Positions 1 to 7,843 of a DNA stretch of 16,901 bases are shown in pieces (the first letter of the stretch is position 1; each line of letters opens with the position of its first letter). Both the position numbers and the translations under genes were made by a program. The notes under the pieces were generated by a model. It was not told where the DNA came from. It did no database searches and worked only from the letters and a program-made list of their open reading frames with translations. The DNA comes from an uncultured Pedobacter sp. (GTDB lineage Bacteria > Bacteroidota > Bacteroidia > Sphingobacteriales > Sphingobacteriaceae), in the NCBI GenBank assembly GCA_938008555.1, contig CALLKE010000174.1, positions 1-16,901 on the forward strand, written 5' to 3'.

Positions 1-134
1 AAACTTGTCATGCACACCAGGAATTTTAAACTATCATACATTTAAAAACACTACCGTTTTTTATATGAGAGTCATCAGCGTATGCGAAAAAGTAAATATA
101 TGTACGATTTAGTTGGATCTTTCTATTTAAGGTT

Positions 135-2891
135 CTAGCGGAATGGAGCTCCCCCGTCACGGTTTCTTGTTGGGCGCCCAGTGGGTGTTAGGATGTCTTG
201 GGCATCTTTTCCACTAAATCTTTGCAAACGTAGGGTGAAGCTTAACAGAAAATATCGGCCTAGTAAATTGCTATAATTATCTGTAATGGAGCTTCCTGCA
301 ACGGTGCGTGATACACTTGCATTTTGATTGAGGATGTCGAATCCCGCTATTCGTAAAGCACCTTTGTTGCCTTTGAAGAATTGTTTCTCTAAATAAAGAT
401 TGATGATAAAAGGATTAAAACCACCGGTACTGTACCCGCTATTAATGGCTTTGCTCATATCGGAGCCAATAAGCCATGTTTTTATTATATAGGTTTTGCT
501 GCTGAAATTGAAAGTCCATGTAGATACTTTGGTGTCGGTTTCTGTGAGTAAATCGTTTTTGTTTGTGTTGTAACTGTAAGCTACACTAGGGGCTATTTCA
601 AGCCAATCATGTGGATTTATTTGGGCACCGAAACCTTGGCTTAATACCCAGTTTTTACCTGTATTTCTTTGGTTGTTGCTGTATGATATGTTGTTGTTGT
701 AATTGGCTGATCCCGTCAAAGAGAAAACATATTTTTTCTCAGCAAAGGGCTTAGACCATAAATAAAAACCTGTGACAGTGTAGTATCCATCAGCATTTAG
801 ATAATTGATTTGTTGGGTAATGGTACTTGTGCTAGCACTAGTGAGCTTTACTGTGTTTGTTACGATATTATTTTTGGTGTACATGGCTGATAGTGTTGTG
901 AATAGTACATCGCCTGTATTGAAATTAAAATTGTTATACCTGATCCGAAGCATCTGACTATACTGGGCGCCCAGATTTGGATTTCCTTGAACGGGGAATT
1001 GTGGATTTGATTGGTCGATGCTTGGCTGTAGTTGAGCATACGTTGGTTCAACATTTTTTCCAAAAATAACCATATTAAAAGAATGTGTTTTAGAGAAATT
1101 GTATGAAAAACGCGCTGCTGGAATGACAAGAAATCCTGTACTTCTATTAGAAATATTGAGTGCTTTTGCTTCTCCTGATAAAACAGATGGTTGTAGTCCC
1201 GCACCGATGTAGTAGTTGTACTTTTTTTGAATGACACGGTAATTAACTCCTATACGGTTGGTAGTAAAAAAATAGTCGTAATTATTGCCTAATGTATAGT
1301 CTGGCGTACTTACTCCTATCGCACTAATATTGTTAGTTACTCGGGTGTTGTTATACAGGGCGTAGTAATTAGCATAATTAAACTCCAGAAATGAAGTCTG
1401 ATTTAGCGGTTCTAGATAAGATAGGGTTGTGGTATAGTTGGGAGTGCAGCTCGTTATAAATTGGGCTTGACGTTGATAGGCAACTGCTGAACTAGTGGTT
1501 ACATCTTGATTTTGATCATTCGTTGCATCGGTTGCTGCAATATTTAGCGAAAAATTTCTACCGTGTTTTAGGAAGCGGTGGTTAAACAAAATATTTCCTC
1601 CTATGCTTGGATTTTTGGTTCCAGCTAGATCTAAATTTGAGATAATGGGTGCTTGAATACCATTGTTGCTTAAAATAGAGTTTCCAGAGGCGTTTGTGCT
1701 GCTGTTGTTGGAGGTAAATGTTGGTGATATTTTCAGGTAGTTTAGGGTGTCAATCTTGTATTCCAAATTCCAGGTGAAACGATGACTATTGGAAATCATA
1801 TTGCTAGTCACGTTTTGAGTATTTTGAACTAGCGTGGTCTGATAGTTGTTTTCTTGAACACTGTTATTGATTAATTCATTGTTGTTTTTTGCATAGCTAT
1901 AGCTTCCGTAGGAGCTCAGTTTTTTGCCCCACTCGTTGCGATAGTTAAGGCCAATGGAGCTGAGTGTAGTAATACCATTAGTGCTACTCCCTGCACTGGA
2001 TGATGGTATACCGGGGCTGTTTTGTAGAATACGAGGGCTGTTGTTCCCTCCTCCCAAATTAAATGAAGAAGTGTTGGTGTTATTGAAATTTCCGAGAAAA
2101 GATATTTGCTGAGTATTGTTTAGTGAGTTGACTGCTGCAGAAGCCTGATGACGACCATCCGTACCTTTAGCAAATGCACCTCTGGCCATATAACCTTTGT
2201 TTTTATCTGGTCGAATATGAATGTCGAGTACTTTTGTTGGATCTCCAGTTTTCATTCCTGTGATATTGGCCTGGTCACCATAATCATCCACAATCATGAC
2301 GTGGTCAATCGCGTCAGCAGGTATGTTTTGTGTGGCCGTTTTTACATCACCTCCGAAGTAGTCCTTCCCATTAATACGCACTTTGGTGATAGTTTGGCCT
2401 TGCGCGGTTACGTTACCAGTATTGTCAACAGATACTCCAGGCAATTTCTTTAATAAATCTTCAGCAACAGCGTCGTCTCGTAGTTTATAATCCTTGGTGC
2501 GATATACGAGGGTATCTTCTTTAACTGTAATTTCTGGTGTTCCTGAAATGACTACTTCATTTAGTTGTCGAGCTTCGCTTTTGAGGACAATTGAGGGTAA
2601 TGTTAAGGTTTCTGTTCCGTCATTAAATAAGCAGCGTTGGATGAAATGTTTATACCCTAAGCTCATAATCGAGATTAGAAAAGTAGATGATTTAACGTTT
2701 TTGATGATGAAATTACCATCAATATCTGTACGTGTTGTGAATGTATCTTTGGCTGATACGAGTTTGACACTTGCTGCGATAATGCTGTTCCCCAGAGAGT
2801 CTCTTACTGTCGCTTTAATGTCACGGCCAGTTTGTGCAAATACTGCAACATGAGATAGGGTCATTACTGTCAATATGAGGGCTTTTTTCAT
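135..2891 (-). CDS. TonB-receptor-like outer membrane beta-barrel protein with N-terminal carboxypeptidase-regulatory-like domain
   Basis: This 918-residue protein is probably an outer-membrane barrel of the Bacteroidota 'outer membrane beta-barrel' (OMP_b-brl_3) type. It begins with a signal peptide (MKK, hydrophobic core, likely cleavage after FA at residue 19, before QTGRD). A carboxypeptidase-regulatory-like beta-sandwich follows at about 24-112 (DGNFIIKNV, LGYKHF). A TonB-receptor-type plug lies at about 125-230 and includes EDLLKKLPGVSVD and RINGKDYFGGD. The rest is an Asn/Ser/Tyr/Thr-rich barrel with many alternating strands, and an Asn/Gly/Ser-rich loop lies near 262-310. The last apparent strand (LLSFTLRLQRF) is followed by a charged tail of about 25 residues, so the protein does not end in an aromatic residue. 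It differs from the SusC proteins in this window: no SusC-type plug signature and no SusD partner. The ligand is unknown; members are seen as receptors or as structural surface proteins. The ATG at 2889-2891 directly precedes the signal peptide. It lies downstream of murF on the same strand, 125 nt away. Confidence 0.9.
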   Translation of the reverse strand: MKKALILTVMTLSHVAVFAQTGRDIKATVRDSLGNSIIAASVKLVSAKDTFTTRTDIDGNFIIKNVKSSTFLISIMSLGYKHFIQRCLFNDGTETLTLPSIVLKSEARQLNEVVISGTPEITVKEDTLVYRTKDYKLRDDAVAEDLLKKLPGVSVDNTGNVTAQGQTITKVRINGKDYFGGDVKTATQNIPADAIDHVMIVDDYGDQANITGMKTGDPTKVLDIHIRPDKNKGYMARGAFAKGTDGRHQASAAVNSLNNTQQISFLGNFNNTNTSSFNLGGGNNSPRILQNSPGIPSSSAGSSTNGITTLSSIGLNYRNEWGKKLSSYGSYSYAKNNNELINNSVQENNYQTTLVQNTQNVTSNMISNSHRFTWNLEYKIDTLNYLKISPTFTSNNSSTNASGNSILSNNGIQAPIISNLDLAGTKNPSIGGNILFNHRFLKHGRNFSLNIAATDATNDQNQDVTTSSAVAYQRQAQFITSCTPNYTTTLSYLEPLNQTSFLEFNYANYYALYNNTRVTNNISAIGVSTPDYTLGNNYDYFFTTNRIGVNYRVIQKKYNYYIGAGLQPSVLSGEAKALNISNRSTGFLVIPAARFSYNFSKTHSFNMVIFGKNVEPTYAQLQPSIDQSNPQFPVQGNPNLGAQYSQMLRIRYNNFNFNTGDVLFTTLSAMYTKNNIVTNTVKLTSASTSTITQQINYLNADGYYTVTGFYLWSKPFAEKKYVFSLTGSANYNNNISYSNNQRNTGKNWVLSQGFGAQINPHDWLEIAPSVAYSYNTNKNDLLTETDTKVSTWTFNFSSKTYIIKTWLIGSDMSKAINSGYSTGGFNPFIINLYLEKQFFKGNKGALRIAGFDILNQNASVSRTVAGSSITDNYSNLLGRYFLLSFTLRLQRFSGKDAQDILTPTGRPTRNRDGGAPFR

Positions 2892-2919
2892 GATTCCGAC
2901 TGAGGATACTGGGGCGAAA

Positions 2920-2967
2920 GATATATTTTTTGTTCAAAACAGTTGCGTTTAAGGCAAAAAATATATC
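2920..2967. repeat. Perfect 13-bp inverted repeat between murF and the barrel gene
   Basis: The arms GATATATTTTTTG (2920-2932) and CAAAAAATATATC (2955-2967) are exact reverse complements separated by 22 nt. The repeat lies 29 nt upstream of the barrel gene start and about 50 nt past the murF stop. There is no T-run after either arm, so it does not look like an ordinary intrinsic terminator. An operator or a leader-RNA hairpin for the barrel gene is possible, but the arms are very AT-rich and chance is not excluded. Confidence 0.5.
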
Positions 2968-2992
2968 AATGCATTATGATCATGAAAACACA

Positions 2993-3009
2993 CTAGCTCA
3001 CTTGGCTAG
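2993..3009 (-). terminator. Weak hairpin after murF (possible terminator)
   Basis: Read on the minus strand, CTAGC and GCTAG form a 5-bp stem around a 7-nt loop. It lies just after the murF stop codon and is followed by TGTGTTTTC. The stem is short and the T-run is broken, so termination would be partial at best and some read-through into the barrel gene is plausible. Confidence 0.25.
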
Positions 3010-3016
3010 AACTTAG

Positions 3017-4348
3017 TTATAAGAGATCAACGAGTGTCTCTAATTTCATTCCTCGAGAGCCTTTTAGTAAAATAGTTGCATTCCGTATTGGATGTTTATT
3101 AAGAGCATCTACAGCCTCCTTTGTGTTTAAGTAGAATTGATTTATCTCGTCTTTGCTCTTATAAAACTCTTGACCAATAAAAATGCATTGGTTTAAGTTC
3201 ATCTGAGCTGCTTTCTGGATGATTATTTGGTGCTCTTTTTTTGATTCATTACCTAGTTCAAACATATCGCCTAGAATGATCACTTTGTTGAGTGCATCCA
3301 TACTGGCGAGATTATCCAAAGCAAAGGATACGCTTGTTGGGTTGGCATTGTAATAATCACAAATGACTGTGTTATGGCTGGTTTTGATGACCTGAGATCG
3401 ATTGTTGATGGGGTGATAACCTTCAATTCCTGCATTGATCTCAGCAATAGTAAGATCAAAAAAGTGGCCGATGCAGATGGCTGCTAGAATATTCTCAAAA
3501 TTGTATGAGCCTGTTAAGTTAGATTGAGCAGTATGTGGTGTAGTATCATCTGATGGTGCATTAATCTGCCATTTTACTGCTAAAAATGGATTTGCTTGAA
3601 CACGTTTATTTGAGGGGGGGGCATGTTCTCCTTGGATGAGTGTATTGACACCTGTTCCGTAGTAGATCATGTGTTTCAAGTTCTGAGCTTGACTCATTTT
3701 CAACAATAGTGGATTATCCTGGTTGATAAAAACAGTGCCTTCTGTCTTTTTTAGGTAGGCATATAGTTCGCCTTTTCCAGCCATGACGCCTTCAAGACCA
3801 CCAAAGCCCTCTAGGTGTGCCTTGCCAACATTGGTGATGATTCCGTGGCTGGGTTGGGCAATTGTGCATAAAAATTCGATTTCTTTTTGATGATTTGCTC
3901 CCATCTCAATAATGGCTATTTCTACATCAGGGCGAATAGAAAGTACACTTAAGGGTACTCCAATATGATTGTTAAGGTTACCATGTGTGGCGAACGTTTT
4001 ATAATGTTGCGACAAGACGGAATTGATTAATTCTTTGCTTGTGGTTTTGCCATTGCTCCCCGTCACTCCAATTACTGGAATTGTAAGCTGCTGGCGATGA
4101 AAACGCGCTAAATCTTGGAGTGCATCCAGCGTATTGTCCACTAAAATGTAGCGATCATCCTTTTGGTACGCTACGTTATCCACAATCACATAAGATGCTC
4201 CAGCATCAATGGCTTGATCGGCATATTCATTTGCATCAAAATTTGCGCCTTTTAAAGCAAAAAATAGACAGCCTGGAGCAATAGTACGCGTGTCAGTGCA
4301 AATTGTCGGATGCTGAAGGTAAAGAAGGTATAATTGCTGAACTCTCAC
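3017..4348 (-). CDS. murF: UDP-N-acetylmuramoyl-tripeptide--D-alanyl-D-alanine ligase (MurF)
   Basis: MurF is the cytoplasmic ATP-dependent ligase that adds D-Ala-D-Ala to UDP-MurNAc-tripeptide, the last step in making the UDP-MurNAc-pentapeptide precursor of peptidoglycan. At 443 residues it has the usual family length. The N-terminal substrate-binding domain carries DTRTIAPGCLFFALKG (about 19-34). The Mur-ligase ATP-binding P-loop is GVTGSNGKTT (94-103). The central domain has EMGANHQKEIEFLC and TNVGKAHLEGFGG, and the C-terminal domain has VICDYYNANPTS and ILGDMFELG, all typical of MurF. The start codon is GTG (CAC at 4346-4348 on the plus strand). I accept it because the N-terminus (VQQLYLLYLQHP) matches the length and pattern I know for Bacteroidota MurF. 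The coding strand contains a run of eight C at 3614-3621 encoding Ala-Pro-Pro in a region between conserved motifs. It stands apart from other mur genes, as often happens in this phylum. Confidence 0.97.
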   Translation of the reverse strand: MRVQQLYLLYLQHPTICTDTRTIAPGCLFFALKGANFDANEYADQAIDAGASYVIVDNVAYQKDDRYILVDNTLDALQDLARFHRQQLTIPVIGVTGSNGKTTSKELINSVLSQHYKTFATHGNLNNHIGVPLSVLSIRPDVEIAIIEMGANHQKEIEFLCTIAQPSHGIITNVGKAHLEGFGGLEGVMAGKGELYAYLKKTEGTVFINQDNPLLLKMSQAQNLKHMIYYGTGVNTLIQGEHAPPSNKRVQANPFLAVKWQINAPSDDTTPHTAQSNLTGSYNFENILAAICIGHFFDLTIAEINAGIEGYHPINNRSQVIKTSHNTVICDYYNANPTSVSFALDNLASMDALNKVIILGDMFELGNESKKEHQIIIQKAAQMNLNQCIFIGQEFYKSKDEINQFYLNTKEAVDALNKHPIRNATILLKGSRGMKLETLVDLL

Positions 4349-4427
4349 GGACGTTATACTGTTTTTCTGGATGCGAAAATAGTATTATCTCGTCATAACT
4401 CTAATTGTTTTAGGCTTTTTAATACCC

Positions 4428-4457
4428 TTATAGTTGCCTATAAAATCAACATATGTT
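4428..4457. repeat. Short inverted repeat and 10-bp palindrome upstream of susC1
   Basis: TTATAG (4428-4433) and CTATAA (4438-4443) pair around a 4-nt loop. A perfect palindrome AACATATGTT follows at 4448-4457, 26 nt before the conserved upstream block of susC1. Such symmetric sites can bind dimeric regulators, but both are short and AT-rich and no counterpart is seen at the same place before susC2. Confidence 0.25.
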
Positions 4458-4482
4458 AATAAAGTTAATTGATAAGAAATTC

Positions 4483-4514
4483 TTTGATTTGGAGTTTACT
4501 ATTTTGATATTGCG
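4483..4514 (+). promoter_or_regulatory. Upstream block of susC1, conserved with susC2 (candidate promoter)
   Basis: This 32-nt block starts TTTGATTT and has AGTTTA and TTGA-N-ATTG-N-G downstream. It aligns without gaps to 9484-9515 and begins 78 nt before the ATG, exactly as in the second cassette. The leading TTTG resembles the -33 element of Bacteroidota promoters. The expected TAnnTTTG at -7 is present only in degenerate form, so I cannot fix the transcription start. Confidence 0.45.
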
Positions 4515-4560
4515 AACCCCGATTTTTAGTTAAATTATTAATCTTAATTATCAAGTGTTC

Positions 4561-7500
4561 ATGAAAAAATTTCTCAATGGTTTATTTTTGATATTGCTTA
4601 TGGTTGCTAGGACGTTCGCTCAAGATCGTACGATAACGGGTATAGTTAGAGCAAAGGAAGATGGCTTACCACTCCCAGGAGCAAGTGTTCTCGTTTTAGG
4701 CGCCAAAATTGACGCTGAGAAAAGCGAGTCTGGGGCTGCATCTGTTGAGAAAATATTGACCTTGGGCACTAAAATTGGTACCCAAACGAATATGGATGGA
4801 CGATTTTCCATCGTAGTGCCATCTTCAGCGAAGCAGCTAGAATTTGCGTTTGTTGGGTATGCTAAACAGCGAGTTACTATTGGTGCTAATCATGTGGTCA
4901 ATGTGGTATTGATTCCAAATGCTAAGCAATTATCGGAGATTGTGGTTACAGCATTGGGGCAAACCAGGCTTAAAAGTACATTGCCTTATTCAGTTCAACA
5001 GGTGGTGGGAGATGAAGTAAGTAGATCTAGGAGCTCTAGCTTTATTTCTGGCTTATCTGGTAAGGTATCGGGTTTAGAAATCAGACAAAACAATACACTT
5101 GGAGGGTCTGTAAATGTAGTCTTACGTGGTAATAAATCATTCACTGGATCCAATCAAGCTCTATTTGTGGTAGATGGTGTGCCTATAGATAATACGCTCT
5201 CTAACAGTGCAACTCAGAGGAATGGGGGCGCGGGGTATGATTATGGCAATCCGGCATCTGATATCAATCCAGACGATATTGCCTCTATAAGTGTATTGAA
5301 GGGTGCAGCTGCTTCTGCACTATACGGCTCGCGGGGGTTTAATGGAGTAATTTTAATCACAACTAAAAAGGGAACAAAGGGGCTTGGCATTTCTTTAAAC
5401 TCGGGTATCTCTGTTGGAGTAGTTGATAAGAGCACGTTTGCTAAATACCAAAACCAATATGGTGGAGGATACCAAAACTATTTTCTTAAAACAGCAACTG
5501 TTAATCCGGCCCTGGGGCCTTATCCAGTAGCGAATACGGGAGATGATGCCTCGTATGGTCCGCAGTTTAACACTAATCAGTTAGTATACCAGTGGGATGC
5601 ATTTGATCCAACATCTCCTAATTATAACAAACCTACACCATGGATGCCAGCAGCAAATGGCCCTGTTACTCTTTTTGACAATCCTGTTTCGGTTAACAAT
5701 AGCCTATTTATTAGTGGTGGAAGTGATAGAGGTGTTTTTAAAATGGGGTATACCAAAAGCAATGAAGCAGGAATTCTGCCCAATAGTAAGATCGATAAGG
5801 ATATGATCAATCTTGCTTCCTCCTTAAATATCACTGATCAACTGACAGCAAGTGGGGCTATTAATTATACTCAAACTCGGGGCCTTGGTCGATACGGTAC
5901 TGGGTATGATAATAATAATTTGATGACCAATTTTAGGCAGTGGTTTCAAACCAATGTGGACATTCAGGAGCAAAAAGCAGCGTATTTTAGAACAGGACAA
6001 AACATTACTTGGAACCCCGCTAATCCTTCAAATGGCGATCTTCACGCTTTGTATTGGGACAATCCTTATTTCGTCAGATATCAAAATCCTGAAAAGGACG
6101 AGCGAAATAGATATCTAGGAAATGTGAGCTTAAACTACAAAGCTACATCATGGTTGAATGTCTTGGGAAGAGTATCACTAGATTACTATGATGAGATGCA
6201 GGAAGAGCACCAAGCTATTGGTACCACACCTAGCCAGAATCCACCTTATTATAGGCGATATAATCGCAATTTTAAAGAAATCAATTGCGATTTGTTATTA
6301 AACTTTGACAGAAGGATTAATTCCAATTGGGATTTCAAGGGCTTATTAGGATCTAACATCCGTAACAGGACATATCAAACTATCTGGGCACAAACCAACG
6401 GTGGATTAGCTACAGCAAATACCTATTCATTGGCAAATTCACTCTATGGAATAAATGCCCCCTTCGAAAGCTTACAACAAAGTGAAGTAGAAGGCTTGTT
6501 CCTTGGAGCTACCTTCATCTATAAGGATATGCTTACACTCGATTTCACAGCGAGGGGGGATCAATCATCTACTTTACCATCAGGAAACAATGTATATTAT
6601 TACCCTGCAATTTCGGCGAGCTTCCAGTTCTCAAAACTGTTGCCTAATTTTTCTTGGTTATCCAATGGAAAAGTGCGAATAAACTATGCAGAGGTAGGAA
6701 ATGATGCACCTGTGCAGAGTATAGCAGATGTGTATACAAAGCCAACTCCATTTGGAACGACTACATTGTTTTCTGTGAACTCGGTCAAAAATAACCCCAA
6801 CCTAAAGCCAGAGCGTGTGCATAGTTTTGAAACAGGCTTTGAGCTATCATTCCTGAACGATCGATTGGGCTTGGATGCGACCTATTATAGAGCAACTGCA
6901 TTTGATCAAATATTTAATCTCGCTGTTTCAACGGCATCGGGTTACTCTTCTGAATACATCAACGCTGGGAATGTGCTTAACCAAGGTGTTGAACTAGGTC
7001 TAACAGGAAGTCCTGTTAGAACAGAGCGCTTCTCGTGGAATATTGGTATCAACTGGACTGCAAACCGTAGTAAAGTGAATGCACTATATGGAAATCTAAA
7101 TAGGCTAGTTATTGGATCTTACCAAGGAGGAATTAATGTAAGTGCTGTAGTGGGTCAGCCTTATGGCGTGATTACAGGGTCAGACTATATCTACCAAAAT
7201 GGACAAAAAGTAGTGGGTCCTAATGGAGATTATTTGAAAACAGCCACGTCCGATCAAGTAATTGGTAACTCAAATCCAAAATGGCTTGCTGGGATAAACA
7301 ATACATTTAGATATAAGGATGTATCACTGAAATTTTTGTTAGATATCCGTCATGGAGGAGATGTCTTCTCATTAGATCAGTATTATGGATTAGCAACGGG
7401 TTTATACCCTGAAACAGCTGGATTAAATGATTTAGGTAATCCGTCTCGAAATACGATTGCCAATGGAGGTGGATTTATTAGGCCAGGTGTGCAAGCCAAT

Positions 7501-7830
7501 GGCCAACCTAATACAGTACGAACAACTAATAACTATCAAGCTTATGGATATGGAAGAAATCCAGATGCAGCTTTTGTGTATGATGCAAGTTATATTAAGC
7601 TGAGGGAGATAGCTGTTACCTATTCGTTACCTAGAAAAATGCTAGCAAGGCTAGGTCCTGTAAAAGGAGTTGATTTATCACTTGTAGGAAGGAATTTATG
7701 GATTATTCACAAGAACGTACCTTATGCTGATCCAGAAGAAGGTGTAAGTGCAGGTAATGCACAAGGGTTTCAAGGAGGAGCATATCCAAGTACCCGGACG
7801 TTTGGGTTCAATGTTAAACTAAGATTTTAA
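4561..7830 (+). CDS. SusC/RagA-family TonB-linked outer membrane protein (first cassette)
   Basis: This is the TonB-dependent transporter half of a SusCD pair, importing a bound nutrient across the outer membrane using proton-motive force relayed by TonB-ExbBD. I start at the ATG at 4561 (1,089 residues) rather than the in-frame GTG at 4555, because MKKFLNG begins a normal signal peptide with cleavage after TFA at residue 20 (QDRTITG follows). A carboxypeptidase-like domain occupies about 21-130 (DGRFSI, EFAFVGYAKQR). The plug follows at about 135-270 with LFVVDGVPIDN, NPDDIASISVLKGAAASALYGSRG and NGVILITTKKG, all SusC hallmarks. The remainder is the 22-strand barrel, ending in the beta-signal FNVKLRF with terminal Phe. 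There is no N-terminal STN domain, so it is unlikely to signal to an ECF anti-sigma factor directly. Residues 51-72 are an insertion absent from SusC2. The substrate is unknown; the susD1 start is 13 nt beyond the stop. Confidence 0.96.
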   Translation: MKKFLNGLFLILLMVARTFAQDRTITGIVRAKEDGLPLPGASVLVLGAKIDAEKSESGAASVEKILTLGTKIGTQTNMDGRFSIVVPSSAKQLEFAFVGYAKQRVTIGANHVVNVVLIPNAKQLSEIVVTALGQTRLKSTLPYSVQQVVGDEVSRSRSSSFISGLSGKVSGLEIRQNNTLGGSVNVVLRGNKSFTGSNQALFVVDGVPIDNTLSNSATQRNGGAGYDYGNPASDINPDDIASISVLKGAAASALYGSRGFNGVILITTKKGTKGLGISLNSGISVGVVDKSTFAKYQNQYGGGYQNYFLKTATVNPALGPYPVANTGDDASYGPQFNTNQLVYQWDAFDPTSPNYNKPTPWMPAANGPVTLFDNPVSVNNSLFISGGSDRGVFKMGYTKSNEAGILPNSKIDKDMINLASSLNITDQLTASGAINYTQTRGLGRYGTGYDNNNLMTNFRQWFQTNVDIQEQKAAYFRTGQNITWNPANPSNGDLHALYWDNPYFVRYQNPEKDERNRYLGNVSLNYKATSWLNVLGRVSLDYYDEMQEEHQAIGTTPSQNPPYYRRYNRNFKEINCDLLLNFDRRINSNWDFKGLLGSNIRNRTYQTIWAQTNGGLATANTYSLANSLYGINAPFESLQQSEVEGLFLGATFIYKDMLTLDFTARGDQSSTLPSGNNVYYYPAISASFQFSKLLPNFSWLSNGKVRINYAEVGNDAPVQSIADVYTKPTPFGTTTLFSVNSVKNNPNLKPERVHSFETGFELSFLNDRLGLDATYYRATAFDQIFNLAVSTASGYSSEYINAGNVLNQGVELGLTGSPVRTERFSWNIGINWTANRSKVNALYGNLNRLVIGSYQGGINVSAVVGQPYGVITGSDYIYQNGQKVVGPNGDYLKTATSDQVIGNSNPKWLAGINNTFRYKDVSLKFLLDIRHGGDVFSLDQYYGLATGLYPETAGLNDLGNPSRNTIANGGGFIRPGVQANGQPNTVRTTNNYQAYGYGRNPDAAFVYDASYIKLREIAVTYSLPRKMLARLGPVKGVDLSLVGRNLWIIHKNVPYADPEEGVSAGNAQGFQGGAYPSTRTFGFNVKLRF
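4695..4776 (+). repeat. Imperfect direct repeat bordering a 66-nt insertion in susC1
   Basis: The 16-nt segments 4695-4710 and 4761-4776 match at 12 of 16 positions and encode LGAKI and LGTKI. The DNA from 4711 to 4776 encodes 22 residues, rich in Glu, Ala and Ser, that SusC2 lacks in an otherwise colinear alignment. The layout fits an old tandem duplication that has diverged. Confidence 0.5.
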
Positions 7831-7843
7831 TTCGTATTACATT

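Noticed and set aside
860..1237. 125-residue open frame on the minus strand inside the barrel gene, plus other open frames at 2148-2453 and 2494-2853
   Set aside because: They are out-of-frame shadows of the barrel gene with no recognisable domain or start context.
2916..2923. GAAAGATA (minus-strand TATCTTTC) as a -7 promoter box of the barrel gene
   Set aside because: It has one mismatch to TAnnTTTG and no TTTG at the proper -33 distance.
4374..4381. CGAAAATA (minus-strand TATTTTCG) as a -7 promoter box of murF
   Set aside because: It has one mismatch to the consensus and no -33 TTTG at suitable spacing.
4349..4482. CRISPR array, tRNA, rRNA, insertion-sequence ends or riboswitch in this and the other intergenic regions
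   Set aside because: I saw no repeat-spacer pattern, cloverleaf, transposase fragment, target-site duplication or known riboswitch core in any gap; all gaps are under 300 nt.
4555..4560. GTG start for susC1 two codons before the ATG
   Set aside because: The ATG at 4561 gives a standard signal peptide and the same spacing to the conserved upstream block as in susC2.
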